DNA from: Kineobactrum salinum
GTDB taxonomy: Bacteria > Pseudomonadota > Gammaproteobacteria > Pseudomonadales > Halieaceae
NCBI RefSeq assembly: GCF_010669285.1
Contig: NZ_CP048711.1
Location: 434,001 to 498,000 of the forward strand
Direction of reading: 5' to 3'
Length of the DNA: 64,000 nt
How positions within the stretch are numbered: the stretch's first letter is position 1; each line of letters opens with the position of its first letter. Shown in pieces: positions 26,070-38,977 of this stretch. The notes under the pieces are model-generated. The model did not search any database. It saw only the letters and a list, made by a program, of their open reading frames with translations, and was not told the DNA's origin. The position numbers and the translations under genes were made by a program.

Positions 26070-26597
26070 GTGGAAACTTCTTTTATCGTGACCTTTATCG
26101 GCGACGACCGGCCCGGTCTGGTCGAACAATTGTCCGCTGCAATCGAGCGCAGCGGCGGCAACTGGCTGGAAAGCCAGCTGTCCCAGCTGGGAGGCAAATT
26201 CGCCGGACTGGTGCTGGTGTCGCTGCCGGAGGGAACGGGAGAGGCCCTGGAACAGACGCTGAAGGAATTGGCGAGCACGGGCCTCAGTGTGCGGGTGACC
26301 CCCACCAGCGGTGCCGCCGCACGCGGCCCCGCTGGCCGCCCCATAGCGTTGTCAGTACTGGGTCCGGACAGGCCGGGTATCGTCCGCGAAATCGCCCGCG
26401 CGCTGGCTGCGGAACAGGTCAATGTGATCGAGATGGACAGTACTGTCAGCAGCGCGCCGATGAGTGGCGAGCCCCTGTTTCAGGCCCGGATCAGGGCCGA
26501 AATACCGGGCGAGGCTTCGCTGGAGGCGCTGACCGATGCAATGGACGCAATCGCCGAACTGATGACGCTGGAGATTGACCTGGAAGCCGGGAGCTGA
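26070..26597 (+). CDS. GcvR-like double ACT-domain protein
   Basis: The 175-residue protein begins at a GTG (METSFIVTFIGDDRPGLVEQ). Two ACT domains span about residues 5-75 and 92-170; each starts with the D(R)PG(L/I)V ligand-binding turn (FIGDDRPGLVEQL and VLGPDRPGIVREI). This is the layout of GcvR, the glycine-cleavage repressor accessory protein that senses glycine. No gcv gene is near, so the target is not shown. Confidence 0.82.
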   Translation: METSFIVTFIGDDRPGLVEQLSAAIERSGGNWLESQLSQLGGKFAGLVLVSLPEGTGEALEQTLKELASTGLSVRVTPTSGAAARGPAGRPIALSVLGPDRPGIVREIARALAAEQVNVIEMDSTVSSAPMSGEPLFQARIRAEIPGEASLEALTDAMDAIAELMTLEIDLEAGS

Positions 26598-26717
26598 AGC
26601 CAGTCCTGTCCATTATTAGGGACCATGCCGCCGACGGTCCTGCAAGGGCATTGCCGCTCCCGCCCTTCGATTCCGGTTTTGTACTACTTTCGGAGTCCGT
26701 TCGGCGAGGCCGGCAGC

Positions 26718-26945
26718 CTAGCGACGCCCGAACAGGCGGCGCAGCAGTATCCACAGCCCTGCACCCAACGCAGCGATGATAATGATCACCGCCACCACCA
26801 GCAGCGTGGTCAGCAGCAGTTCAAGCACGCGCTCGCGGGACACCCCGAACTGGTCCACGGCGGCCCACAACAACACTGCCATCGCCAGAATGCCGAGGAT
26901 GGTGGTGCGCAAATAGCGGCGCCGGGATCTGGTCACGCTAAACAT
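26718..26945 (-). CDS. Small two-helix membrane protein, unknown
   Basis: The 75-residue protein has a basic start (FSVTRSRRRYLR), two membrane helices (TTILGILAMAVLLWAAVDQF and LLLTTLLVVAVIIIIAALGA) and a basic end (RRLFGRR). It starts four bases after the intended aroC stop and is probably cotranscribed. The family is unknown to me. Confidence 0.6.
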   Translation of the reverse strand: MFSVTRSRRRYLRTTILGILAMAVLLWAAVDQFGVSRERVLELLLTTLLVVAVIIIIAALGAGLWILLRRLFGRR

Positions 26946-26949
26946 TGTC

Positions 26950-28067
26950 CTACCTTGGCTCGTCGGGTGGCGGCGCGCTGGCCGGGATCACCGGCGTGGC
27001 ACTGCGCACGTCCATATTCTGGCCGCGGTGGCGCAGCAGGTGATCCATCAGGACGATGGCCAGCATGGCTTCGGCAATCGGGGTGGCGCGAATGCCGACA
27101 CAGGGGTCGTGACGGCCGTGGGTCGCCATTTCCATTGCTGCCCCGCGGTATCTATCGTGGCTCCGGGCTGGCGGATGCTGGAGGTTGGCTTCAATGCCAG
27201 GCTGACGGTGATGTCCTGGCCGCTGGAGATCCCACCCAGCACGCCGCCCGCGTTGTTGCCGACGAAGCCCTCCGGGGTCAGCAGGTCGCGGTGCTCGCTG
27301 CCGGACTGCTCCACCGCCGCGAAACCGGCTCCTATCTCGACGCCCTTGACCGCATTTATGCCCATCATGGCATGCGCTATGTCGGCGTCGAGGCGGTCGA
27401 ACACCGGCTCTCCCAGGCCCGGCACCATACCGCTGGCCACGACATTGATGCGCGCGCCGATGGAGTCGCCGCGCTTGCCCAGGGCGGCCATGAACTGCTC
27501 CATTTCCGGCACCTTGTCCGGATCGGGACAGAAAAACGGATTCTGCTCGACCGTATCCCAATCCAGTTGCTGCGCCCGTATCGGGCCCAGTTGGGCGAGA
27601 TATCCCCGCACCTGGATACCGTGGCGCTGCTGCAGGAATTTCTTTGCGATCGCCCCGGCCGCGACCCGCATCGCGGTCTCCCGGGCCGAGGAGCGGCCAC
27701 CGCCGCGGTAGTCGCGCAGGCCGTATTTCTGCTGATAAGTGTAGTCGGCATGGGCCGGCCGGAAGGTATTGGCTATATTGGAATAGTCTTTCGAGCGCTG
27801 ATCGGTATTCTCGATCAGCAGGCCGATGGGCGTGCCGGTGGTATGGCCCTCGAATACCCCGGACAGGATCCGCACCTCGTCGGCCTCGCGGCGCTGGGTG
27901 GTGAAGCGGGAGGTGCCCGGCTTGCGCCGGTCCAGATCGCGCTGCAGATCGGCGGCGCTCAGCTCCAGGCCGGGCGGGCAACCGTCGACAATGCAGCCCA
28001 GCGCCGGCCCGTGGCTCTCGCCGAAGCTGGTCACGGTGAACAGCCTGCCAATGGTGTTGCCCGCCAT
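26950..28067 (-). CDS. aroC: Chorismate synthase, frameshifted in C-terminal part
   Basis: Chorismate synthase converts EPSP to chorismate with reduced FMN. Residues 1-308 are normal ([60 protein letters not shown]). At the CCCC run 27141-27144 the frame shifts, and the first frame ends in unrelated residues at 27048. One extra C/G there restores [20 protein letters not shown] and the full ending to the stop at 26950, about 372 residues. RHDPCVG belongs to the active site, so the gene as written is inactive. A base-calling error is more likely than loss of this key enzyme. Confidence 0.85.
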
Positions 28068-28117
28068 GATCTAATAATCTCCGTCCAAAACAGCCTATTA
28101 TAGGTGATCCCTGCAGA

Positions 28118-29038
28118 CTATGCCTGCAGGCTCGCCCGATTTTCCCGCAGCTCCTGCGCGCTCAGCACCAGCACGCCGTGGCCACCGTCCTCGAACTCCA
28201 GCCAGGTAAAGGGCACCCGCGGATAGGCCTGCTCCAGTGCCTCCCAACTGTTGCCGACCTCCACCACCAGCATGCCGGTGGGCTGCAGGTAGTCCTCGGC
28301 CACCGCCAGCAGGCGCCGGGTCAGGTCCAGGCCATCCTCGCCAGAACCCAGCGCCAAACCCGGTTCGTGGCGGTATTCCGCCGGCATCGCCGCCAGGTCA
28401 CGGGCATCCACATAGGGCGGATTGCTCAGGATCAGGTCGTAGCGCTGCCCGGCTACGGCGGCAAACAGGTCCGACTGCAGCACCCGCACCCGGTCCTGCA
28501 GCTGTAACAGGGCGACGTTGTCGCGCGCCAGCGCCAGCGCGTTGGCATCGAGGTCTATACAGTCCACCTGGCTGTCGGGCAGGTACCAGGCGGTGGCCAG
28601 GCCGATACAACCGCCGCCGCAGCACAGATCCAGCACCCGCTGTGGCCCGGGACCGTTGTACCAGGGCGCAAACCGGCGCCGGATCAGCTCTGCAATCGGG
28701 GAGCGTGGAATGATCGCGCGCGGGTCGCAGTGCAGTTGCAGGCCGGCAAACCAGGCCTTGCCCAGCAGGTAGGGCAAGGGCAGACGCAGCCGGGTACGCT
28801 GGCGCAACAGCTCGGCGATGCGCACGGCCTGGGCCTGGCTCACCGGATGAGGCAGCGCCGAATCGTCACTGTCCGGTGGCAGCTCCGTAACCGCCAGCAC
28901 CAGCTGCACGGCCTCGTCCCAGGGGTTGTCGGTGCCGTGGCCATAGTACAGGTCGGCGGCCTCCAGCACAGAGGCGACCTGTTCCAGGGCCTCGCCGACG
29001 GTGGTGGCGCAGGCCAGTGCGGTGTCTGCTTGCTTCAT
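28118..29038 (-). CDS. prmB: Ribosomal protein L3 N5-glutamine methyltransferase PrmB
   Basis: The product has 306 residues from the ATG at 29038 ([20 protein letters not shown]); upstream in-frame ATGs at 29056 and 29077 are alternatives. An N-terminal helical domain ([19 protein letters not shown]) leads into a class I methyltransferase with [16 protein letters not shown] and the catalytic [10 protein letters not shown]. PrmB methylates a glutamine of L3. The prmB-aroC order, 50 bases apart, is conserved in gammaproteobacteria. Confidence 0.93.
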   Translation of the reverse strand: MKQADTALACATTVGEALEQVASVLEAADLYYGHGTDNPWDEAVQLVLAVTELPPDSDDSALPHPVSQAQAVRIAELLRQRTRLRLPLPYLLGKAWFAGLQLHCDPRAIIPRSPIAELIRRRFAPWYNGPGPQRVLDLCCGGGCIGLATAWYLPDSQVDCIDLDANALALARDNVALLQLQDRVRVLQSDLFAAVAGQRYDLILSNPPYVDARDLAAMPAEYRHEPGLALGSGEDGLDLTRRLLAVAEDYLQPTGMLVVEVGNSWEALEQAYPRVPFTWLEFEDGGHGVLVLSAQELRENRASLQA

Positions 29039-29143
29039 CACGGCAGTGTACCCCATCTGTATGCCGCCGTTTGCCATAAACGGGGCCGGTTGCTAATATC
29101 GCCTGCCCCCGCGCCCCGCGGTGGTCGTTGCAGGAGAACAGGC

Positions 29144-29692
29144 TTGGAACAGCATTGGGCACATATTATAGAGGCGATTGGCGAAGACCTGTCACGACCG
29201 GGGCTGTCGGATACGCCCAGGCGTGCCGCCAAGGCCTTCGAGTTTCTGACCCGGGGCTATCAGCAATCAGTGGCCGAGGTCGTCAACGAGGCGCTGTTTC
29301 CATCCGATTCCAGCGAAATGGTGTTGGTTCAGGACGTTGAACTGTACTCCCTCTGTGAACATCACCTGCTGCCGTTCATCGGCAAGTGTCACGTCGCCTA
29401 TATCCCCACCGGACAGGTTCTGGGGCTATCGAAGGTGGCAAGGCTGGTGGATGTCTTCGCCCGCCGCCTGCAGATCCAGGAATCGCTGACCATGCAGATC
29501 GCGGAAACCATCATGGCGGTGACCCAGGCCGATGGCGTGGGCGTAATCATCGAGGCCCAGCACATGTGCATGATGATGCGCGGGGTAGAGAAACAGAATT
29601 CGGTGATGAAGACATCCGCCATGCTGGGGAGCTTCCGCACCGAGCAGAAAACCCGCGACGAATTTCTGTCGCTGCTGCAGCTGCGCCGCTAA
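29144..29692 (+). CDS. folE: GTP cyclohydrolase I
   Basis: The 182-residue enzyme makes 7,8-dihydroneopterin triphosphate for folate and, with QueF elsewhere in this window, queuosine. The start is a TTG preceded at seven bases by AGGAG ([20 protein letters not shown]). Zinc and active-site residues lie in [14 protein letters not shown] and [15 protein letters not shown], with the substrate loop [18 protein letters not shown]. The frame is open upstream to 28730, but that part is antisense to prmB. Confidence 0.93.
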   Translation: MEQHWAHIIEAIGEDLSRPGLSDTPRRAAKAFEFLTRGYQQSVAEVVNEALFPSDSSEMVLVQDVELYSLCEHHLLPFIGKCHVAYIPTGQVLGLSKVARLVDVFARRLQIQESLTMQIAETIMAVTQADGVGVIIEAQHMCMMMRGVEKQNSVMKTSAMLGSFRTEQKTRDEFLSLLQLRR

Positions 29693-29788
29693 TCTCGGTT
29701 GCTCGCTCAGGTACTTTAGCCAGGGATTTCTGGACTTCGCCGTCCGGTTGTCAACGTCCTGCCACCGGCAGCGAGCCCTGTCGTCCCC

Positions 29789-30355
29789 CTACCGCAACCG
29801 CAGTATGTCCATGTGCAGATACTGCCTGTCAGACGTGCGCGCGCCGCTGTAAAGCGCCAGCCGGAATTCGCCGGCCTCGGTATCCACGGCATAGGCGCGG
29901 TAGCGTTGCTCACCCGAAGTACCGTACAGCACCCGCTGGCCGAACACCCGGTTGGCCCACTGGGCGGCATTGCCGCAGGCTCTGCCGTCGCAGCTGAACA
30001 GCAGTTCACTGCCCTTTGCTGCGGCCAGCTGTTGCTCCAGCTCCCGCAACACTTCGGTGGCGGCGAAGCCATCGACGATCTGCCAGGTTTCGCGGGTGAG
30101 TGTGCCGTCAAGCCGTACGCTGCGACTGAATCCCCACTGCCCGCGTATCTTCTGCAGCGCGCCCAGGCCCAGCTCGTGATCGGCCACCTCTAGCTCGCGG
30201 GAATCGATGGACACCGCATGCGGGTAGTCGTGCAGTCGTTCCACCAATGCATAGGGGTCCAGGTCCTGCGCCCACAATGACACGGCCTGGCCAACCAGCA
30301 AGGCCGGTAGCAGGATTCTGGTCCAACGCTGGATGGCACTCACATCTCTCAACAA
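29789..30355 (-). CDS. DUF4892-like exported protein
   Basis: The 188-residue protein has a signal peptide (residues 1-30; RILLPALLVGQAVSLWAQDL). The mature part has an RLDGTLTRETWQI segment, the paired-cysteine block LLFSCDGRACGNAAQWANRV and GEQRYRAYAVD, the pattern I associate with DUF4892 proteins of Pseudomonas and relatives. The function is unknown. It lies convergent with folE and downstream of gpsA. Confidence 0.7.
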   Translation of the reverse strand: MLRDVSAIQRWTRILLPALLVGQAVSLWAQDLDPYALVERLHDYPHAVSIDSRELEVADHELGLGALQKIRGQWGFSRSVRLDGTLTRETWQIVDGFAATEVLRELEQQLAAAKGSELLFSCDGRACGNAAQWANRVFGQRVLYGTSGEQRYRAYAVDTEAGEFRLALYSGARTSDRQYLHMDILRLR

Positions 30356-30384
30356 TACCTCCTTATCGGATCGGCGGCCGGCAC

Positions 30385-31401
30385 TCAGCCGAGCACAAAT
30401 TCCACATCCCGGGACTGTTCACTGCTCATCATATCATCGAACATCTCGGAAATTGGCCGCTGCTGGTGAAGAATGCCGTACAAACCGTTGACCAGGGGCA
30501 TCTGCACCCCACGCCGGTCGGCCTCGGATTTCAGCAGTTCCAGGGTATTGATCCCCTCGGCCACCTGATCCATTTCCGCCAGCACCTCCTTCAGCGATTC
30601 GCCCTTGCCCACGGCGTAGCCGATGCGGTAATTGCGCGACAATGGCGAGGAACAGGTGACGAACAGATCTCCCACCCCGGCCAGGCCCAGAAATGTCAGC
30701 GGATTGGCGCCCAGCTGCACCGCAAAGCGCGACATCTCGGCCAGCGAGCGGGTCAGCAGCATGCCGATCGTGTTTTCGCCAAAATCGAGCGCGGCGCCCA
30801 GACCTGCCAGAATCGCATAGACGTTCTTCAACGCACCACCGAGCTCCACACCGTACATGTCCTGGGAGGCATAGACCAGGAATCGTTCGCTGTGCAGCAG
30901 ATCGTGCAGGGTCGCGTTGATGCTGTGGTCGGCGCTGGCCACCACCGAGCCGGTGAGATGGCCAGCGGCGATCTCACCGGCAAGATTGGGACCGCTGAGC
31001 ACAGCCCGGGGGTTATCCGGCATTTCCTGGCGCAGGATCTCGCTCATCAGCCGAAAGCCGCCGGGTTCGATACCCTTGGTCAGGCTGACCAGCACTGTGT
31101 GCGGTGACACCAGCGGCGCCACCGCCCGGCTGATCTCGCGGAACGAGTGGCTCGGCACCGCGACAAACAGGATGTCCACGTCCCGCACCGCCTGTTTCAG
31201 CCCGGTAGTGGCATACAACCGGTTATCCAGCTGGTAGCCCGGCAGGTACTCGCTGTTCTCCCGCAGACGGTTGATGGTCGCCACCCTCTCCGGATTGCGC
31301 AACCACAGGCAGATCCTGTGGCCATTGCGCGCAACCAGATTGCCGATCACAGTGCCGAAACTGCCACCACCCAGCACTGCGACGCGGTGTGTAAGGGGCA
31401 T
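30385..31401 (-). CDS. gpsA: Glycerol-3-phosphate dehydrogenase [NAD(P)+]
   Basis: The 338-residue enzyme reduces dihydroxyacetone phosphate to sn-glycerol 3-phosphate for phospholipid synthesis. The Rossmann motif VLGGGSFGTVIGNLVARNG is at the N-terminus. The catalytic lysine lies in VELGGALKNVYAILAGLG, and the substrate-binding LSGPNLAGEIA and SRNYRIGYAVGKG segments follow. Length is normal. Confidence 0.96.
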   Translation of the reverse strand: MPLTHRVAVLGGGSFGTVIGNLVARNGHRICLWLRNPERVATINRLRENSEYLPGYQLDNRLYATTGLKQAVRDVDILFVAVPSHSFREISRAVAPLVSPHTVLVSLTKGIEPGGFRLMSEILRQEMPDNPRAVLSGPNLAGEIAAGHLTGSVVASADHSINATLHDLLHSERFLVYASQDMYGVELGGALKNVYAILAGLGAALDFGENTIGMLLTRSLAEMSRFAVQLGANPLTFLGLAGVGDLFVTCSSPLSRNYRIGYAVGKGESLKEVLAEMDQVAEGINTLELLKSEADRRGVQMPLVNGLYGILHQQRPISEMFDDMMSSEQSRDVEFVLG

Positions 31402-31438
31402 AGGCCACTCCCTGTCCCTGTGTACCGACGGCGTGGCC

Positions 31439-33370
31439 TCAGGATTTACTCAGCTGCAACAGCAGCGCATTGAGTCTGCTGACGAAGCTGGCCGGATCCT
31501 CCAGCTGGCCACCCTCTGCCAGTGTAGCCTGATCCAGCACCACATGCGCCAGATCCGCAAAGCGGCTCTCATCCGCCTCCGCATCCAGCATCTGCAGCAA
31601 TGGGTGCCCGGGATTGATTTCCAGGATTGGCTTGCCGGGTGGCACCGGCTGGCCCGCGGCTTCCAGGATGCGCCGCATCTGCGCGCCCATGTCGTGCTCG
31701 CCCACCACCAGGCAGGCCGGCGATTCCGTCAGCCGCAGCGAGGGCCGCACCTCCGCCACCTTGTCGTCCAGCACCTTCGCCAGGCGTTCCACCAGTGCCT
31801 CGCTGTCCTGTTTCAGCTTTTCCTTTTCTGCCTTGGCCTGTTCCGAGTCGTCCTCCAGATCCAGCGCGCCGCGGGCCACATCCTGCAGCGGCTTGCCGTC
31901 GAATTCCTGCAGCTGATTCATCAACCAGTCATCCACCCGGTCACTGAGCAGCAGCACCTCGATGCCCTTCTTGCGGAATACTTCCAGGTGCGGGCTCTTG
32001 CGGGCGGTATTGAAGTTCTCGGCCACCACGTAGTAGATCTTGTCCTGACCTTCCTGCATGCGCGCCACATAGTCCTGCAGCGACTGGTCCTGGTCGGGCT
32101 TGTCGGTATGCGTGGTGGCAAAGCGCAGCAGGCCGGCAATTTTTTCCTTGTTGCCGAAATCCTCCGCCGGGCCCTCCTTCAACACCTGGCCAAATTCCTT
32201 CCAGAAGGTGGCGTAGTCGTCGCCCCCCTTCTTGGCGAGCTTGGCCAGCATATCGAGTACCCGCTTGGTCAGAGCGCTGCGCATTGCATCCACCGAACTG
32301 TCCTTTTGCAGGATTTCCCGGGACACATTCAGTGGCAGGTCATTGGAGTCCACCACGCCCTTGACGAAGCGCAGATACAGGGGCAGGAACTGTTCTGCCT
32401 CGTCCATGATGAAAGTGCGCTGCACATAGAGCTTCAGTCCCCGCGCCATGTCCCGGTTCCACAGGTCAAAGGGGGCCCGCTTCGGGATGTACAGCAAACT
32501 GGTGTACTCCTGCTTGCCCTCGACCTTGTTGTGACTCCAGATCAGCGGTTCCTCGAAGTCGTGGGATACATGCTGGTAGAAGGCCTTGTACTCCTCGTCA
32601 GTGATTTCGCTGCGGGGACGGGTCCACAGTGCCGTGGCCTCATTCACCGCCTCGTACTGCGGCTCCGCCTCTGGTTGTTCAGCTTCCTTGTCATCGGCAT
32701 CGGCATCGGTTGCCGGAGTGGCCGGCTTGAGCATCTTCACCGGCACCGAGATATGGTCGGAGTACTTCTTGATTACACTGCGCACGCGCCAGTCGTCGGC
32801 GAACTCCGCGCAATCGGATTTCAGGTACAGGGTGACGCTGGTACCGCGGCTTTCGCGGGGCCGCTCCTCGATGGAGAATTCCGATTCGCCGTGGGACTCC
32901 CACAGGACACCGGTATCGGCAGCCTCACCCGCCTTGCGGGTATGTACTTCCACCCGTTCGGCAACGATAAAGCCGGAGTAAAAGCCGACGCCGAACTGAC
33001 CGATCAGCTGGGAGTCCTTTTTCTGGTCGCCAGTCAGGTTATTGAGAAAGGCCGCAGTGCCGGACTTGGCGATTGTGCCGAGATTCTCGATCACTTCCTC
33101 CCGGGTCATGCCGATGCCGTTATCGGTGATGGTAATGGTGCGGGCCTCTTTGTCCACGTCCACCTGCACGGCGTAGTCAGCCTGGCCCTCGAGCAAGGAT
33201 TCATCCGCCAGCGCCGCGAAGCGCAGCTTGTCGATGGCATCGGAGGCGTTGGAGATCAGCTCGCGGAGAAAAATCTCCTTGTTGCTGTACAGGGAGTGGA
33301 TCATCAGGTGCAGCAGTTGCTTGGCTTCGGTCTGGAAGCCCAGTGTTTCCTTTTTCAGTTCCGCGGTCAT
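31439..33370 (-). CDS. htpG: Molecular chaperone HtpG (Hsp90)
   Basis: The 643-residue Hsp90 has an N-terminal GHKL ATPase (about 1-235; [57 protein letters not shown]), a middle domain with the catalytic loop around [20 protein letters not shown], and a C-terminal dimerisation domain. An acidic segment ([15 protein letters not shown] near 220) replaces the short linker. Length is a little above E. coli HtpG. Confidence 0.96.
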   Translation of the reverse strand: MTAELKKETLGFQTEAKQLLHLMIHSLYSNKEIFLRELISNASDAIDKLRFAALADESLLEGQADYAVQVDVDKEARTITITDNGIGMTREEVIENLGTIAKSGTAAFLNNLTGDQKKDSQLIGQFGVGFYSGFIVAERVEVHTRKAGEAADTGVLWESHGESEFSIEERPRESRGTSVTLYLKSDCAEFADDWRVRSVIKKYSDHISVPVKMLKPATPATDADADDKEAEQPEAEPQYEAVNEATALWTRPRSEITDEEYKAFYQHVSHDFEEPLIWSHNKVEGKQEYTSLLYIPKRAPFDLWNRDMARGLKLYVQRTFIMDEAEQFLPLYLRFVKGVVDSNDLPLNVSREILQKDSSVDAMRSALTKRVLDMLAKLAKKGGDDYATFWKEFGQVLKEGPAEDFGNKEKIAGLLRFATTHTDKPDQDQSLQDYVARMQEGQDKIYYVVAENFNTARKSPHLEVFRKKGIEVLLLSDRVDDWLMNQLQEFDGKPLQDVARGALDLEDDSEQAKAEKEKLKQDSEALVERLAKVLDDKVAEVRPSLRLTESPACLVVGEHDMGAQMRRILEAAGQPVPPGKPILEINPGHPLLQMLDAEADESRFADLAHVVLDQATLAEGGQLEDPASFVSRLNALLLQLSKS

Positions 33371-33481
33371 GTATTCCCCCGTCGTGGTCTGGTGGCAGTT
33401 TGCAAGGTATTCACAATGGGGGCCGATGGAAGATTTTCAAGGTCTGGCCGTTCTCCGGGAGCGGATCGACGCCGGGCGGGC

Positions 33482-33528
33482 GATGGTGCGCTTCCTCCGT
33501 CAGCGCACCCTATGTCGCTGGCGAAGCC
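33482..33528 (+). repeat. 47-bp direct repeat, left copy
   Basis: This stretch is identical to 33833-33879 and contains a hairpin with arms GGTGCGC and GCGCACC. The two copies bracket the 42-bp tandem array and read in the same direction. Confidence 0.85.
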
Positions 33529-33585
33529 CGCGGTCAGACGTGGGTGAAAGAACCCTGCGTCGCGCGCGCCGCAAGCGTCCGTAGC

Positions 33586-33791
33586 CACATAGGGTGCGTT
33601 GAGGCACGAAACGCACCGGGTATCAGGCACATAGGGTGCGTTGAAGCACGAAACGCACCGGGTATCAGGCACATAGGGTGCGTTGAAGCACGAAACGCAC
33701 CGGGTATCAGGCACATAGGGTGCGTTGAAGCACGAAACGCACCGGGTATCAGGCACATAGGGTGCGTTGAGGTACGAAACGCACCGGGTAT
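33586..33791 (+). repeat. Five-copy tandem array of a 42-bp hairpin unit
   Basis: Units begin at 33586, 33628, 33670, 33712 and 33754; the last is cut at its 3' end. Each unit holds the stem GGTGCGTT / AACGCACC around a nine-base loop. The first copy has GAGGCACG, the middle three GAAGCACG and the last GAGGTACG, so the middle copies seem to have spread by recent local duplication. All six frames through the array are artefactual repeats. A single inverted relative lies at 3679-3708. Confidence 0.9.
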
Positions 33792-33832
33792 GCCGCCTGC
33801 CCGATGCTTGAAACAGGGTAAAAGGGATGGGA

Positions 33833-33879
33833 GATGGTGCGCTTCCTCCGTCAGCGCACCCTATGTCGCTGGCGAAGCC
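33833..33879 (+). repeat. 47-bp direct repeat, right copy
   Basis: Identical to 33482-33528; see that entry. It lies about 40 bases after the end of the tandem array. Confidence 0.85.
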
Positions 33880-33928
33880 TCAGCTCAATAACACAGAAGC
33901 ACGGATGCACGGATGCATAGAAGCACAT

Positions 33929-33960
33929 AAAAAAGCCCGCTCTGGTAGCGGGCTTTTTTT
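33929..33960. terminator. Bidirectional rho-independent terminator after sucD
   Basis: An A run, stem AGCCCGC, loop TCTGGTA, stem GCGGGCT and a T run form a strong symmetric terminator. On the minus strand it lies about 90 bases past the sucD stop and should end the sdh-suc transcript. Confidence 0.9.
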
Positions 33961-33965
33961 GGGGA

Positions 33966-34053
33966 CGCCCGCGGTACGGGCGAGGGAGATTACACCTCTC
34001 GGCGGTCGTACAGCACATCGTCTATCGCCCGCGGTACGGGCGAGGGAGATTAC
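33966..34053. repeat. Two 28-bp direct repeats, one covering the sucD stop codon
   Basis: Copies at 33966-33993 and 34026-34053 are identical and 60 bases apart. Each contains a small GCCCG/CGGGC hairpin. The right copy includes the TTA complement of the sucD stop (34050-34052), so the left one is probably a duplicate of the sucD 3' end region. Confidence 0.8.
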
Positions 34054-34921
34054 CAGCCGGTGACTTCGGCCAGGCCGCTGCCGATTTCGGCGAGGCTGCG
34101 TACGGTTTTGACGCCAGCGTCTTCCAGCGCCGTGAACTTCTCGTCCGCGGTGCCCTTGCCACCGGAGATGATGGCACCGGCATGGCCCATGCGTTTGCCC
34201 TTGGGGGCGGTCACACCGGCGATGTAGGACACCACCGGCTTGCTGACATTGGCCTTGATGTAGGCCGCGGCCTCTTCCTCAGCGGTACCGCCGATCTCGC
34301 CGATCATCACGATCGCCTCGGTGCCCGGATCCTGCTCGAACATCGCCAGGATGTCGATGAAGCTGGAGCCGGGAATCGGGTCGCCGCCGATGCCGACGCA
34401 GGTCGACTGGCCGAAGCCCGAATCGGTGGTCTGCTTGACCGCCTCATAGGTCAGCGTGCCGGAGCGGGACACGATGCCAACCTTGCCGGGCAGGTGGATG
34501 TGCCCGGGCATGATGCCGATCTTGCATTCGCCGGGGGTGATGACACCGGGGCAGTTGGGGCCGATCAGGCGCACACCCAGCGCGTCACAGCATACCTTGG
34601 CGTCGAGCATGTCCAGGGTGGGGATGCCCTCGGTGATGCAGACGATCAGTTTGATGCCGCTGTTGGCGGCCTCCAGAATGGAATCCTTGCAAAACGGCGC
34701 GGGCACGTAGATCACCGAGGCATCGGCGCCGGTGGCAGCCACCGCGTCATTGACGGTGTTGAAGACCGGCAGGCCCAGGTGTTCCTGGCCGCCCTTGCCC
34801 GGCGTTACCCCGCCGACCATTTTGGTACCGTACTGGATCGCCTGCTCAGAGTGAAAGGTACCCTGGGAGCCGGTAAAGCCCTGGCAGATAACCTTGGTGT
34901 TCTTGTCGATCAGGATACTCA

Positions 34922-34922
<1 letters not shown>
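34050..34922 (-). CDS. sucD: Succinyl-CoA ligase [ADP-forming] subunit alpha
   Basis: The 290-residue subunit binds CoA and carries the phosphohistidine. The N-terminal CoA-binding Rossmann part ([20 protein letters not shown]) and the histidine in [20 protein letters not shown] are visible. With SucC it makes ATP (or GTP) and succinate from succinyl-CoA. Its ATG overlaps the sucC stop by one base. It is the last gene of the leftward TCA operon. Confidence 0.97.
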
Positions 34923-36091
<1,169 letters not shown>

Positions 36092-36201
36092 GCTCTGTCC
36101 TGTGTGTTAGGTTGTTTCCAGGAGCGGACTCCGTTGGCCCGCTCCCCCCAGTGCCTCGACTGCGCAATAATTGATTTTATGCGCGCGCGCCCTGGCAAAG
36201 T

Positions 36202-37644
<1,443 letters not shown>

Positions 37645-37696
37645 TCATCCCAATCCTGTTGCCGGGGCCACCGTCGCAGGGGTGGCCGAAGTGTGC

Positions 37697-38956
37697 CTAG
37701 AGCTGTAGCAAGATGCGCGCCGGGTCCTCGATCAGATCCTTGACCGCGACCAGAAACTGCACTGCGGTCTTGCCGTCAATCAGGCGATGATCATAGGACA
37801 GGGCCAGGTACATCATCGGCAGAATCACCACCTGCCCGTCCACGGCCATCGGCCGCTCCTGAATCTTGTGCATGCCGAGAATCCCGGTCTGCGGCGGATT
37901 CAGGATCGGGGTGGACATCAGCGAACCGAACACGCCGCCATTGGTCACTGTGAAGGTGCCGCCCGTCATGTCATCAATGGTCAGCTTGTTGTCCCTGGCC
38001 CGCAGGCCAAGATCGCGAACCGCCGCCTCCACGTCCGCCAGGCTCATGAAATCCGCGTCCCGCAGTACCGGTACCACCAGACCTCCCGGGGTGGAAACCG
38101 CCACGCCGATGTCCTGGTAACCATGGTATACCACATCAGTGCCGTCAATTGAGGCATTGACTTCCGGAAATCGCTTCAGCGCTTCACAGCAGGCCCTGAC
38201 GAAGAAGCCCATAAAGCCCAGCCGGGTGCCATTGTGGGTTTTTTCAAATTGCTCTTTGTATTTCTCGCGCAACGCCATCACCGGTGCCATATTGACCTCA
38301 TTGAAGGTGGTCAGCATGGCCGTCTCGCTGCTGGCCTGCAGCAACCGCTCCGCGATGCGGGCGCGCATGCGGGTCATCGGTACCCGCTTTTCCACCCGCT
38401 CACCGGTCGGGCCGGTGGGGGCCGGAGACAGGGGTTCTTCCGCGGCCGGCCGCTGCGGTTCGGGCTTCTCCCCGGCGGCGGGCTGACGCTGCAGGTGCGC
38501 AATGATGTCTTCCTTGGTGACCCGTCCGCCCTTGCCGGTGGCCTCGATACTGGCCGGGTCCAGCCGGTGCTCCTCGACCAGCTGGCGGGCAGCCGGCCCC
38601 ATAACGGCTTCGGTCGCGGAGGACTCTTCACTGCCTTTTGCGGCTGCTTGCGGCCGCTCCGCGCCGTCGCCGGATTGCGGCGCACTGGAGGAGGATTCCT
38701 TGTCCGCGGCTGGCGCGGCGCCGGGCTCCAGTTCCGCCAGCAGTTGATCGCTGGCAATGGTGTCGCCTTCGGCGGCATGGATCTTGCTGATGACTCCGTC
38801 CTCGGGGGCCACCACTTCCATCACGACCTTGTCGGTCTCGATCTCGACGATCAGCTCATCGCGGGCTACGGATTCGCCCTCCTGCTTGTGCCAGGTTGCG
38901 ATCTCGCCGTCCGCCACCGATTCGGGGAAGGTTGGCGCCTTGATTTCAATAGCCAT
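37697..38956 (-). CDS. sucB: Dihydrolipoyllysine-residue succinyltransferase (OGDH E2)
   Basis: The 419-residue protein has one N-terminal lipoyl domain (lysine 43 in [16 protein letters not shown]), an Ala/Ser/Glu-rich linker, a peripheral-subunit-binding domain (about 115-155; [20 protein letters not shown]) and a catalytic acyltransferase domain ending with [20 protein letters not shown]. It transfers the succinyl group to CoA. It lies 21 bases downstream of sucA. Confidence 0.97.
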   Translation of the reverse strand: MAIEIKAPTFPESVADGEIATWHKQEGESVARDELIVEIETDKVVMEVVAPEDGVISKIHAAEGDTIASDQLLAELEPGAAPAADKESSSSAPQSGDGAERPQAAAKGSEESSATEAVMGPAARQLVEEHRLDPASIEATGKGGRVTKEDIIAHLQRQPAAGEKPEPQRPAAEEPLSPAPTGPTGERVEKRVPMTRMRARIAERLLQASSETAMLTTFNEVNMAPVMALREKYKEQFEKTHNGTRLGFMGFFVRACCEALKRFPEVNASIDGTDVVYHGYQDIGVAVSTPGGLVVPVLRDADFMSLADVEAAVRDLGLRARDNKLTIDDMTGGTFTVTNGGVFGSLMSTPILNPPQTGILGMHKIQERPMAVDGQVVILPMMYLALSYDHRLIDGKTAVQFLVAVKDLIEDPARILLQL

Positions 38957-38977
38957 TTCTAGTCCTTTGGAAAATTG

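Noticed and set aside
26950-27981. Separate 343-codon arginine-rich gene
   Set aside because: Only its last 60-odd residues are meaningful; they are the aroC C-terminus in the shifted frame. The rest is a shadow of aroC.
28730-29143. N-terminal extension of FolE
   Set aside because: The extension is antisense to prmB; the TTG at 29144 with a well-placed AGGAG and the normal family length decide the start.
31271-33547. 758-codon open frame on the plus strand opposite htpG
   Set aside because: It is antisense to an intact, highly conserved Hsp90 gene; the frame stays open because of G+C-rich codon bias and has no recognisable domain.
33586-33791. Possible CRISPR array
   Set aside because: The repeats are contiguous 42-bp units without distinct spacers, the unit is a hairpin repeat also found singly elsewhere, and no cas genes are in the window.
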